The translations under genes were made by a program, and so were the position numbers. Source: Alphaproteobacteria bacterium (GTDB taxonomy: Bacteria; Pseudomonadota; Alphaproteobacteria; Elsterales; Elsteraceae). From it: DNA of 37,336 nt. Under the pieces are notes generated by a model, which was not told the DNA's origin, did not search any database, and worked only from the letters and a program-made list of their open reading frames with translations. The DNA is taken from assembly GCA_013298565.1 (NCBI GenBank), contig JAAFIC010000027.1:1-37336 (forward strand). The letters are read 5' to 3'. Shown here piece after piece: positions 7,683 to 15,016 of this stretch (position 1 is its first letter; each line of letters begins with the position of its first letter).

Positions 7683-8656
7683 GTAACCCACTGGCCGCGA
7701 ACGATCCTGGCATTGCCGACGATCAAACGCTGCCGTTCTTCTTGCGAAACGCCACAGTGCGCGGGCGCTTAGTGCGCCTCGGGCCGAGCTTTCACGAGAT
7801 CGTTACGCGCCACGCTTACCCGGAACCCGTCGCGGCTCTGCTGGGGGAAGCGCTGGCGGTGGCAGCCGCTTTGGCGGGCGCGCTGAAGTTCGAGGGCGTC
7901 TTCACGCTGCAAGCCAAAAGCGACGGCGCGGTGCGGATGTTGGTGGCCGACGTGACCCACAGCGGCCACATGCGCGGCTATGCTCAGGTCGATGCGGATA
8001 AACTCCCCACCGGACCCGTGTTGGCGTCGGAGCGCGTGGAAGCCCTTATGGGCAAGGGCTATTTGGCCTTCACCGTCGATCAAGGCGCGGAGATGGAGCG
8101 CTATCAAGGCATCGTCGAGTTGCAATCCGGCGGGTTGGTTGAGAGCGTTCAGCATTATTTCCGTCAGTCGGAACAGATCGACACGGGGTTGAAGCTCGCG
8201 GCCCAACGCACGGCCCAAGGCTGGCGCGCGGGCGCGCTATTAGTCCAGCGCCTGCCCAGCGACGGCGGCACCGAGTTTGCCCGCACGCGGCTCGATGTGC
8301 CCGACGAAGACGGAGAAACCACGCAAGACGATGAGTCCTGGGGCCACCTGATGGCGCTAGTGGGTACGCTGTCGGACATCGAGTTGACCGACCCGCAGTT
8401 ACCGTCCGATGATCTGCTGTTCCGGCTGTTCCACGCGGAAGAAGGCGCGAGCATCGGCGATCCCCACCGCCTGATGGATCAGTGCCGCTGCTCCCGTGGC
8501 AGGGTCGCCCGCGTGCTGCTGTCCTTGCCGATGGAAGACCGCGAGCATTTGCGCGTCGATGGCGTGGTTTCGGCGGTCTGCGAGTTCTGCTCCACGCGCC
8601 ACCTGTTCGATGATGCGGATTTGGAACAGCTAGAGGCGATTGGGGAAGAGCCTTAG
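7679..8656 (+). CDS. hslO: Hsp33 redox-regulated chaperone
   Basis: A 325-residue cytosolic holdase activated by oxidation. The C-terminal zinc switch is complete: C269-x-C271 in DQCRCSRGRV and C301-x-x-C304 in VCEFCSTRH, spaced by 29 residues. The body matches Hsp33 (TLQAKSDGAVRMLVADV, MRGYAQVD, QGIVELQSGGL). Its ATG overlaps the argF stop (ATGA), so it is translationally coupled to arginine synthesis genes. The stop codon lies within the first bases of a structured repeat that also supplies a terminator-like hairpin. Confidence 0.95.
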   Translation: MSNPLAANDPGIADDQTLPFFLRNATVRGRLVRLGPSFHEIVTRHAYPEPVAALLGEALAVAAALAGALKFEGVFTLQAKSDGAVRMLVADVTHSGHMRGYAQVDADKLPTGPVLASERVEALMGKGYLAFTVDQGAEMERYQGIVELQSGGLVESVQHYFRQSEQIDTGLKLAAQRTAQGWRAGALLVQRLPSDGGTEFARTRLDVPDEDGETTQDDESWGHLMALVGTLSDIELTDPQLPSDDLLFRLFHAEEGASIGDPHRLMDQCRCSRGRVARVLLSLPMEDREHLRVDGVVSAVCEFCSTRHLFDDADLEQLEAIGEEP

Positions 8657-8700
8657 AGCATTGTGCGTCAACCATGACGCACAATGCTCTCTCTTTATTT
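8655..8700 (+). terminator. probable terminator of argD-argF-hslO
   Basis: A perfect 16-bp stem with a 4-base loop overlaps the hslO stop codon and is followed by CTCTTTATTTT. The strong stem and T-rich tail suggest intrinsic termination. The T tract is interrupted, so efficiency is uncertain. The hairpin is the left end of the repeat element. Confidence 0.6.
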
Positions 8701-8794
8701 TAGCCCTCGCCGGGCGGGCGCATCCGCGCCCTTGGCCGCCGCCGCAATGGCGGCTTGCTAGAGCTGCGTCCGATTTAACGCACGCAACTCTAGC
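8655..8794. repeat. 140-bp structured repeat, copy 1
   Basis: A composite element. Its left end is a perfect 16-bp hairpin (arms 8655-8670 and 8675-8690). The central core (about 8699-8756) is 56 of 58 bases identical to the copy at 14877-15016 and contains two smaller stem-loops. Its right end is an imperfect hairpin (8757-8794, outer arms GCTAGAG and CTCTAGC). The terminal hairpins differ in sequence between copies but both stay paired and both start with AGAGC. It looks like a REP/BIME-type or MITE-like family. No target-site duplication is obvious. Confidence 0.75.
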
Positions 8795-8848
8795 GGCTGG
8801 CTGGGGGCGGTTTCTGTGACCCGAGGTTGATTTCGATTGTCAGAGCAT

Positions 8849-8882
8849 GGCAATTCGCCTAACTATTATTAGGCATCTTGCC
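8849..8882. promoter_or_regulatory. operator dyad upstream of parS/res
   Basis: An extended inverted repeat centred at 8865.5. The inner arms are GCCTAA and TTAGGC around CTATTA, and the outer arms GGCAA and TTGCC are each separated from the inner arm by three unpaired bases. A -10-like TATTAT lies inside it. It sits 22 bp before the antitoxin start, the expected place for autorepression by a Xre-type antitoxin. Confidence 0.6.
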
Positions 8883-8903
8883 GTTGCCTGGGAGAAAATC
8901 GTC

Positions 8904-9338
8904 ATGCCCACCGTTTCTGAAGAGGTTGGTCGGAAGCTCGGCGGTCAATCGGTTCTCGGGACAATTGTTCGATCCCAGGCAGATTTGGCCAATGTTGTCA
9001 GGCAGCGGCTCCCTCTCTCCATCCTGCGACATCTTGCAGCTTCGGGCTTGAGCGATCAGGAAATTCAGCGGTTCGTCATTCCGCAAAGAACCCGCCGCCA
9101 CCGAGCTTTGAAAGAGCAGCCCCTTACGGTTGATGAATCCGATCGTGCGGTTCGCCTGCTGCGGATCCAAACAATCGCCGAACAAACCTTTGAGTCCAGC
9201 GAGAAGGCGAATCGATGGTTGCGTCGGCCCCTCACCGAACTCGGCGGAGACATGCCGCTTAACGTCGCTGAAACCGAAGCCGGGTCGCGCGTCGTTGAAA
9301 CAATTCTCGCAAAAATCGCTTGGGGTGCTGCGGCCTAA
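8904..9338 (+). CDS. ParS/Xre/MbcA-type antitoxin (DUF2384)
   Basis: A 144-residue antitoxin partner of a RES toxin. The N-terminal part (LPLSILRHLAASGLSDQEIQ and the following basic segment) is the helical Xre-like DNA-binding region. The C-terminal DUF2384 part holds SSEKANRWLRRPLTELGG and the ending ETEAGSRVVETILAKIAWG, typical of the toxin-binding domain. I chose ATG 8904 because GGGAG lies upstream; an in-frame ATG at 8847 would put the operator dyad inside the gene. The stop overlaps the toxin start (TAATG). It should neutralise the toxin and repress the operon. Confidence 0.88.
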   Translation: MPTVSEEVGRKLGGQSVLGTIVRSQADLANVVRQRLPLSILRHLAASGLSDQEIQRFVIPQRTRRHRALKEQPLTVDESDRAVRLLRIQTIAEQTFESSEKANRWLRRPLTELGGDMPLNVAETEAGSRVVETILAKIAWGAAA

Positions 9339-9799
9339 TGTTCTTATGGCGATTGTCAACACTCCGATACGCCAATGTCTTCGATGGCGGCTATGGGCTT
9401 GAGAACGATGGGCGCTGGAACAGTCAGGGCATCGCTATCACCTATACTTCGACATCGACCGCACTGTGCGTTTTAGAAAAGTTGGTCCATATCGAAGATC
9501 CCACGCTGCTCCCGGATCTGGTGATGGTTCGCTATTCGGTACCGGCGGAAGTGCCGATTGAGGGTATCGAGTTGGGGCAATTGCCGCCAGACTGGCAAGC
9601 CGATGAAGGTCACACCCAGCAGATCGGAACGAACTGGCTCAATGCCCGGACAGGCGCCTTGCTTCAAGTGCCGTCTGCCATCGTCGCCTTCGACGGTGCG
9701 CCTGATCGCAATGTCATTATCAATCACGCGCACCCACTGTCGCGTTTGATTGCTCCCGACCGTTTCGATCCGTTTATCTTTGATCGGCGCTTGGTTTGA
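9338..9799 (+). CDS. RES-domain toxin
   Basis: A 153-residue single-domain RES protein. Characteristic elements are WRLSTLRYANVFDG, ENDGRWNSQGIAITYTS, the glutamate in VLEKLVHIEDP and the C-terminal NARTGALLQVPSAIV. Studied RES toxins attack NAD+ (by degradation or phosphorolysis) or modify Prs by ADP-ribosylation; which of these applies here is unknown. It starts at an ATG overlapping the antitoxin stop, giving coupled synthesis. The pair is compact (under 1 kb), carries its own operator and lies immediately after a repeat element, consistent with horizontal acquisition. Confidence 0.9.
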   Translation: MFLWRLSTLRYANVFDGGYGLENDGRWNSQGIAITYTSTSTALCVLEKLVHIEDPTLLPDLVMVRYSVPAEVPIEGIELGQLPPDWQADEGHTQQIGTNWLNARTGALLQVPSAIVAFDGAPDRNVIINHAHPLSRLIAPDRFDPFIFDRRLV

Positions 9800-9806
9800 G
9801 GGGTGT

Positions 9807-10739
9807 CTAATATCCCCTGGCTCGATCCACGACCCCCACCATCGGCTCCCCGCGCTCGAAGGCGGCGATATTGGCGGCAATCTGGGCAATCGCCGGACCC
9901 GGCAAGGTCGCCGCCGAAGCGTGGGGGGTAAGGATCACGCGCGAATGGCTCCAGAACGGGTGATCCTGCGGCAGCGGTTCGGTGTGAAACACATCGAGCA
10001 GCGCAAAGCGTAGCGCGCCGGAATTAAGCCGGTCCAGCAGGGCGGCTTCATCCACCAAAGCGCCGCGTGCGAGATTGATGAGGCTCGCACCCTCCGGCAA
10101 CAGCGCTAAGCGTTCTGCCGAAAGCAGATTGCGCGTGTCGTCCGTCAGCGGCAGCAGCACGATCAACACGTCGCAGGTGGCGAGAAACGCTGGCAGGCTC
10201 TCCGCCCCCGCATAGGTTTGCACCCCTTCGATTGCGCGAAGGCTGCGGCTCCAGCCCGACAGCGGAAAGCCGAAGGGCCGTAGCTTTTCGATCACCCCCA
10301 GCCCAAGCGCACCCAAGCCGAGAATACCAACACGGGTTTCCGCTGGCTCGCAGATACCGGGATCAGCCCACACGCAACGCTTTTGTTGGTCGGCGAGGGT
10401 ATCGAAATGGCGGTGAACATGCAGAACCCCGTAGAGTGCATAGTCGGCCATTTGCGCCGCCATGCCGCCATCGACAATCCGCACAATCGGCACGTTTGCG
10501 GGCAGCGCCGGATGGGTTAGCAGCGCATCCACCCCCGCGCCGAGGTTGAAAATCGCTTTCAATCCCGCCAGCCCGTCAAAAAAATCTGCCGGGGGCCGCC
10601 AGACCAGCGCATAGGGGATTTGCGCCAGTGTTGCTGCGTCGGTCTGTCCCCACAGGTGAACCTTGCGCTGCGGCATATGGGTTTTCAGCGCTTTTAGCCA
10701 GGGGGCTGGGTCGCCGGGGGTTGTGAGCAGCAGGGTCAA
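9807..10739 (-). CDS. ghrA: glyoxylate/hydroxypyruvate reductase A-type 2-hydroxyacid dehydrogenase
   Basis: A 310-residue NAD(P)H-dependent D-2-hydroxyacid dehydrogenase of the GhrA subgroup. The nucleotide-binding GILGLGALGLGV (G-x-G-x-x-G), the substrate/catalytic arginine in NLARGALVDEAAL, the glutamate in DVFHTEPLP and the catalytic histidine in LTPHASA are all present. It would reduce glyoxylate or hydroxypyruvate. I prefer a TTG start (10737-10739), giving MTLLLTTPGDPAPW. That matches the family N terminus and has GGAG eight bases upstream. A longer TTG start at 10778 is less likely. It is convergent with the RES gene, 7 bases apart. Confidence 0.83.
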   Translation of the reverse strand: MTLLLTTPGDPAPWLKALKTHMPQRKVHLWGQTDAATLAQIPYALVWRPPADFFDGLAGLKAIFNLGAGVDALLTHPALPANVPIVRIVDGGMAAQMADYALYGVLHVHRHFDTLADQQKRCVWADPGICEPAETRVGILGLGALGLGVIEKLRPFGFPLSGWSRSLRAIEGVQTYAGAESLPAFLATCDVLIVLLPLTDDTRNLLSAERLALLPEGASLINLARGALVDEAALLDRLNSGALRFALLDVFHTEPLPQDHPFWSHSRVILTPHASAATLPGPAIAQIAANIAAFERGEPMVGVVDRARGY

Positions 10740-10883
10740 ATCCTTATCTCCTAGGCGCGATATAGAGGGGCTATCCAAGCGCGATAGAAGGGCATTGGCA
10801 AGCCGATGAGATTGCGCTACGTATTACGCCTGTGAATCCGAAGTCTTAGCGATTTTAGCTAAAACCTTGAAGTGAGACTGATT

Positions 10884-12008
10884 ATGGTTCCGATGCCGAC
10901 TGGAATGGATGCGCTGGCCGAGCGCCTTGTCGAGATGGCATTGCCGCCGCGTGAGGATGAGCATCGTTATTGGCGCCTTAGCCCCCGGCGTGGGTTGGGG
11001 ATTACGGTTGGGCTGGGCGTTGCGCTCGGCTTGCTGATGCCGCTCGCCCTGGGCAAGACCGCGCGGGCGGATACCACCTTAACCCTGCTGTTCACCGGCG
11101 ACGTTGCGTCCCGCATGGAGCCATCGAAGGCCGATGGCACGCCCTGCACGCTGGAAGAGCGCACGACCGATGCCTGCCTAGGCGGTCTTGCGCGTCTTGC
11201 GGGTCAGGCGAATGTGGAGCGCGCACGCGCGGGTACTGTGCTGTTGCTGGATGCGGGCGGTCAGTTCGGCGGCACCGCCTTTTGGAGTCAGCATAAGCAG
11301 GATGTGCTGGCCGAGTTGATGAACCGCGCCCGTTTCGATGCGATGGCGGTAGGCCCGGCGGAGTTTTCCGAAGGCTCGGAAGTGTTGGGTAAGTTCATCC
11401 GCACGGCGCAGTTCCCAATTTTGGGCGCGAATATCAGCACTGACCGCGACCCCTATCTGAAAGACCAAATCTACCCGATGCTCTCGACCGACCGGGGGGC
11501 GCAGCGCCTTGGGTTGCTTGGGATTGCCGATCTCAATATCCCGCAGAAATCCAAACCTTCGCCGGGGGTGTCGTTCCTGCCGATTGAAGCTAAAGCCTCG
11601 TTCTGGTTGAAGCAGTTGGGGTTCATGGGGGCGAAAACCGTGGTGGCGGTCTCCTCCGCAGGGTTTGAGAAGGATAAGGATATTGCGGCCCGCATTGCCG
11701 GGATCGACGTGATTATCGGCGTGTCCGGCAAAGGCGCGAAGGCGGGGGTGCCGCCCGTAGGCGCGCCGCAGGTAATCAATGGTCCGGCAGGCAAACCCGT
11801 ACTGGTCGCGCAAGCCGCGTCCTTCGGCCATTACCTTGGAAAACTGGCGGTGACGTTCGATCGCGACGGCCACCCGAAGGCGTGGAAAGGCGATCAAATC
11901 CGCTTGGACCGCACGATCCCGGAAGACCCCGACATTCATGCTCAGGTTGAAGCCTATGCCGCCGCCTTGGGCACGCGGCGCACGCAGTTAAGCCAGCTTC
12001 CCCAGTAG
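10884..12008 (+). CDS. UshA/5'-nucleotidase-like protein with degenerate metal site
   Basis: A 374-residue exported protein. A cytosolic N terminus of about 40 residues precedes a hydrophobic segment (ITVGLGVALGLLMPLALG) and an ARA-D cleavage-like site. The rest follows the N-terminal metallophosphoesterase domain of the UshA family; the C-terminal nucleotide-binding domain is missing. Most motifs that bind the two metals are altered: FTGDVASRMEP where D-x-H is expected, DAGGQ for DAGDQ, VGPAEF for GNHEF, VSSAGF for a histidine motif and GVSGKG for GH(S/T)H. A non-catalytic binding or scaffold role is inferred. Start uncertain: ATG 10884 has GAG 7 bases upstream; GTG 10872 is possible. Confidence 0.75.
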   Translation: MVPMPTGMDALAERLVEMALPPREDEHRYWRLSPRRGLGITVGLGVALGLLMPLALGKTARADTTLTLLFTGDVASRMEPSKADGTPCTLEERTTDACLGGLARLAGQANVERARAGTVLLLDAGGQFGGTAFWSQHKQDVLAELMNRARFDAMAVGPAEFSEGSEVLGKFIRTAQFPILGANISTDRDPYLKDQIYPMLSTDRGAQRLGLLGIADLNIPQKSKPSPGVSFLPIEAKASFWLKQLGFMGAKTVVAVSSAGFEKDKDIAARIAGIDVIIGVSGKGAKAGVPPVGAPQVINGPAGKPVLVAQAASFGHYLGKLAVTFDRDGHPKAWKGDQIRLDRTIPEDPDIHAQVEAYAAALGTRRTQLSQLPQ

Positions 12009-12024
12009 CCTCTTCCCCAAGCAA

Positions 12025-13404
12025 GTGCCGCCCTCGCCCCACTATCGCCCCAGCCGTGCCCACAGCGCGCTGGGGCCGGATTTCTACGATCCCGTTCAGG
12101 CTGCGGCATTCCCGCAGCATGTTTTGCGTTGGCGCAACCAGCGCGCGGCGGAAACGGTGGGGCTTGGTACCCTGACGGAAGCGGAGTGGATTGATCACTT
12201 TGGGCGCTTCCAGCCACTGCCGGGGAGTTTCGATACGCCGCTCGCGCTGCGCTATCACGGCCACCAATTTCGGCATTATAACCCGGACTTAGGCGATGGG
12301 CGCGGCTTTCTGTTCGCGCAGTTGTATGATGCGGCGGGCCGTTTGCTCGATCTTGGCACCAAGGGCAGCGGGCGCACGCCCTACTCCCGCGCGGGCGATG
12401 GGCGGCTAACGCTGAAAGGCGGCGTGCGCGAGATTCTAGCGACAGAACTGTTGGAAGCGCGCGGCGTCGCCACCTCTAAAAGTTTCAGCCTGATTGAAAC
12501 CGGCGAAGCGCTTCAACGGGGGGACGAGCCAAGCCCAACGCGCGCTTCCGTGCTGGTCCGCCTTAACCATTCCCACATCCGCATCGGCACATTTCAACGC
12601 TTGGCCTATTTAGGCCAGACCGAGGCGATCCAGCGTTTGATCGACTACGCGCTGGCAACCTATTGGCCCCAGGTGGCACCCGGCCCCACGCCCGCGCTAA
12701 CACTGCTGGCCGAAGTCATGGCGGCGGTTGCCCAAATGGGCGCGCAGTGGATGGCGGCGGGCTTCGTTCATGGCGTGCTCAATACCGATAATATCACCAT
12801 CACCGGCGAGAGTTTCGATTACGGCCCGTGGCGGTTTCTGAAAACCTACGATCCGCGCTTCACTGCCGCTTACTTCGACGAAACCGGGCTTTACGCCTAT
12901 GGGCGTCAGCCCAGCACGCTGCTGTGGAACCTGGAACGCTTCGCCGAATGCCTCATGGATTTCGCCCCGGAAGCCGATCTGGTGGCGCAGTTGGAGCGGT
13001 TTCAAGACCTGTTTCGTCCGGCCTTACGCGCCGCTTGGTTCAAACGCTTGGGCCTCGTGCCGGGCGATCTCGACGCCGATTTGGCGTTTTTATCCGGCCT
13101 CTATCAGTTTCTGTTGGAGACGCAGGCAGGGTTCGAGCAAACACGCTTCGATTGGTTTGGCGGCGATGCCACGCGCGCTGCTGCCAGCCCGCAAAGCGCT
13201 CTGTACAACCGCCCCGACTTCGCCCCAATCCGCCTTGGTCTCGAAACCCGCGCCGATTCTGCGGTACTGCCGCCGCCCGGCAACCAGCCCGCCGATCTGC
13301 CGATTGAGGACGTGGAAGCCCTCTGGTCCCCCATCGCCGCATCCGACGATTGGTCGGCGTTTGAGGCGAAGATTGCAGCGATACGGGCGAGCGTGAGGCG
13401 TTAG
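12025..13404 (+). CDS. selO: SelO/YdiU protein adenylyltransferase
   Basis: A 459-residue pseudokinase-fold enzyme that transfers AMP from ATP to serine, threonine or tyrosine of target proteins, linked in E. coli to redox stress. Family blocks are intact: LRYHGHQFRHYNPDLGDGRG, DLGTKGSGRTPYSRAGDGRL, LKGGVREILATELLEARGV, VRLNHSHIRIGTFQ and FVHGVLNTDNITITGESFDYG (catalytic N and D). It has no C-terminal selenocysteine, as is usual in bacterial forms. A GTG start at 12025 gives the normal length; the ribosome site is weak. It starts 16 bases after the nucleotidase-like gene, so the two may be co-transcribed. Its stop overlaps the convergent Lrp gene. Confidence 0.92.
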   Translation: MPPSPHYRPSRAHSALGPDFYDPVQAAAFPQHVLRWRNQRAAETVGLGTLTEAEWIDHFGRFQPLPGSFDTPLALRYHGHQFRHYNPDLGDGRGFLFAQLYDAAGRLLDLGTKGSGRTPYSRAGDGRLTLKGGVREILATELLEARGVATSKSFSLIETGEALQRGDEPSPTRASVLVRLNHSHIRIGTFQRLAYLGQTEAIQRLIDYALATYWPQVAPGPTPALTLLAEVMAAVAQMGAQWMAAGFVHGVLNTDNITITGESFDYGPWRFLKTYDPRFTAAYFDETGLYAYGRQPSTLLWNLERFAECLMDFAPEADLVAQLERFQDLFRPALRAAWFKRLGLVPGDLDADLAFLSGLYQFLLETQAGFEQTRFDWFGGDATRAAASPQSALYNRPDFAPIRLGLETRADSAVLPPPGNQPADLPIEDVEALWSPIAASDDWSAFEAKIAAIRASVRR

Positions 13405-13865
13405 CCTAACGGAGGCAAGCGCCGCGACACCGGGGAGGCTTTCACGATGGCGCTGTTGGTTTCGGCGCGCTCGCTGAAACTTTCCAAGATCACATCCAAT
13501 TCCTCGATGTCGCGCAGCACGATGCGGACGATGAAGCAATCGTCGCCCGTTACCTTATCGCATTCAATCACGGCGGGTTGGTCTTCCAGCAGGCGCTGGA
13601 CCCAGTGTAACTGCCCCGGCAACGGCTTGACCCGCACGATGGCCTGAAGGCGGTAGCCTAGGGCTTTGAGATCGAGATCGACCGTGTAGCCCGTCAGCAA
13701 ACCGCTACTCTCCAGCCGTCGCAGCCGTTCTGAGACGGACGGGGCGGAGAGGCCGACCAACTGCGCCAGCGCGCTGACGGGTTGGCGAGCGTTATCGGTG
13801 AGGGCGCGGATCAGGGCGGTATCGACCGTATCGAGTGCGCTTGAAAGAAACAAAGCCTGCTTCAT
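13401..13865 (-). CDS. Lrp/AsnC family transcriptional regulator
   Basis: A protein of about 154 residues. An N-terminal winged helix-turn-helix (DTALIRALTDNARQPVSALA, then GLSAPSVSERLRRLESSGLLTGY) is followed by a RAM ligand-binding domain (AIVRVKPLPGQ, ECDKVTGDDCFIVRIVLRDIEELD). Lrp proteins sense amino acids and control transport or metabolism. Two adjacent ATGs are possible; AAGGA is 6 bases before the second (13863-13865) and 3 before the first. It is divergent from an EamA-type exporter, which it probably regulates, and the shared region contains an inverted repeat. Confidence 0.9.
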   Translation of the reverse strand: MKQALFLSSALDTVDTALIRALTDNARQPVSALAQLVGLSAPSVSERLRRLESSGLLTGYTVDLDLKALGYRLQAIVRVKPLPGQLHWVQRLLEDQPAVIECDKVTGDDCFIVRIVLRDIEELDVILESFSERAETNSAIVKASPVSRRLPPLG

Positions 13866-13882
13866 CATTTATCCTTCGATAA

Positions 13883-13909
13883 AAAGGTATAAAGCGACAT
13901 TATACTTTT
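13883..13909. promoter_or_regulatory. AT-rich inverted repeat, likely Lrp-type operator
   Basis: AAAGGTATAA and TTATACTTTT form arms matching at 9 of 10 positions around a 7-base spacer, 18 bp upstream of the Lrp-type gene. An AT-rich dyad between a regulator and a divergent transporter is the expected place for autoregulation. Confidence 0.45.
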
Positions 13910-13944
13910 CATATCCATATTATCCAGCCCCTTCCCTTGGCATT

Positions 13945-13970
13945 CTAGGAGCATCATTTGCTCTAGGAGG
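13945..13970 (+). promoter_or_regulatory. stem-loop overlapping the exporter ribosome site
   Basis: CTAGGAGCA and TGCTCTAG can pair over 8 bp with one bulged G. The 3' arm shares its last AG with AGGAGG, the Shine-Dalgarno sequence five bases before the exporter ATG. Folding could hinder ribosome access. Regulation by this means is inference. Confidence 0.35.
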
Positions 13971-13975
13971 GGATC

Positions 13976-14857
13976 ATGAAACAGGAAATCGACCGGCGCG
14001 GCGTGGCCGAAATGGTGGCAGCCATGCTGATTTCGGGCACCATCGGCTGGCTGGTGCTGGTCTCGGGGCAATATCCGGTAACGGTAGTGTTTTTTCGGTG
14101 TTTGATTGGCGCGCTGGTCCTGTCGCTGCTCGCCCGCCGTGTGCCGCCCGTGTTCTGGACCAAGCGGACGTTAGCTCTCGCCGTTCTCGGCGGGGTTGCG
14201 TTGGTTGGTAACTGGCTGCTGCTGTTCGCCTCCTTCAGCCTTGCCTCGATCTCGATGGCGACCGCCGCTTACAATGTGCAGCCGTTTATTCTGGTGGCAC
14301 TGGCGGCGCTGGTGCGGCGGGAAGCCTTGCCGCTGTGGAAGTTCCTCTGGCTGCTGGTGGCTTTCGGTGGATTGTTGTTGGTGGTGCAGGTGGAGCCGGA
14401 GGTTTTGCTGGAGCCGGGAGCCTACCTTACGGGCATTGCGTTGGCGCTCGGCGCGGCGTTTCTCTATGCGGTTTTCAGCCTGATTACCAAGCAACTCACG
14501 GGCATTGCGCCGCAGCGTCTCGCCCGACTGCAACTGGTGATCGGCACAATTGTTCTCGCGCCACTGCTGTCGTGGCACAGCTTACCCGCTGCGCCGCAGA
14601 CTTGGGGGGTGTTGATCTTACTCGGCGTCGTTCATACCGGGTTGATGTATGCCCTGCTCTATAGCGCGCTTCAGCGACTGCCGACGGGCCTAACGGCGGC
14701 GCTCTCGTTCCTCTATCCGATTGCCGCCATCCTAGTAGATTATTGGGCCTTCGGGCAAAAGCTGCACCCGAGCCAGATGATCGGCGGCGCGCTAATTCTG
14801 GCGGCGGTGGCGGGCGTGTCCTTTGGCTGGTCGTTTCGCAAAACGGCTCCCTCTTGA
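13976..14857 (+). CDS. EamA-family (DMT) metabolite exporter
   Basis: A 293-residue inner-membrane protein with ten predicted hydrophobic helices in two EamA repeats (first half ending near VVQVEPEVLLEPGAY, second starting ALALGAAFLYAVFSLITKQL). It carries typical signatures such as FRCLIGALVLSLLARR, ATAAYNVQPFILVALAAL and LSFLYPIAAILVDYWAFGQ. These transporters usually export amino acids or related metabolites; the divergent Lrp regulator supports an amino-acid substrate. ATG 13976 has AGGAGG five bases upstream. The second copy of the structured repeat begins 19 bases after its stop. Confidence 0.87.
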   Translation: MKQEIDRRGVAEMVAAMLISGTIGWLVLVSGQYPVTVVFFRCLIGALVLSLLARRVPPVFWTKRTLALAVLGGVALVGNWLLLFASFSLASISMATAAYNVQPFILVALAALVRREALPLWKFLWLLVAFGGLLLVVQVEPEVLLEPGAYLTGIALALGAAFLYAVFSLITKQLTGIAPQRLARLQLVIGTIVLAPLLSWHSLPAAPQTWGVLILLGVVHTGLMYALLYSALQRLPTGLTAALSFLYPIAAILVDYWAFGQKLHPSQMIGGALILAAVAGVSFGWSFRKTAPS

Positions 14858-14876
14858 GGCGTGAACGGGTCATGCC

Positions 14877-15016
14877 CTAGAGCGTCTTGCGTAAAGGTTG
14901 ACGCAAGACGCTCTAGTTTTATCTTAGCCCTCGCCGGGCGGGCGCATCCGCGCCCTTGGCCGCCGCCTCAATGGCTGCTTTTAGAGCCGCGCCAGAGTTA
15001 AGGCGCGCGGCTCTAA
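14877..15016. repeat. 140-bp structured repeat, copy 2
   Basis: Same architecture, length and orientation as the copy at 8655-8794. The left hairpin is perfect over 16 bp (14877-14892 with 14901-14916) and is followed by TTTTATCTT. The shared core runs from about 14924 to 14980. The right hairpin has arms 14981-14991 and 15006-15016. The hairpin sequences differ from copy 1 yet remain fully or almost fully paired. The right hairpin extends 4 bases into the stop-codon end of the aldo/keto reductase gene. The left hairpin can act as terminator for the EamA gene. Confidence 0.75.

Noticed and set aside
12025-13404. Possible selenocysteine in SelO
   Set aside because: The frame ends in a TAG at the usual C terminus with no in-frame TGA or hairpin nearby; bacterial SelO normally lacks Sec.
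8657-14920. The two 140-bp repeats as ends of a composite transposon
   Set aside because: They are in the same orientation and the DNA between them holds ordinary genes with no transposase, so only a repeat family is supported.
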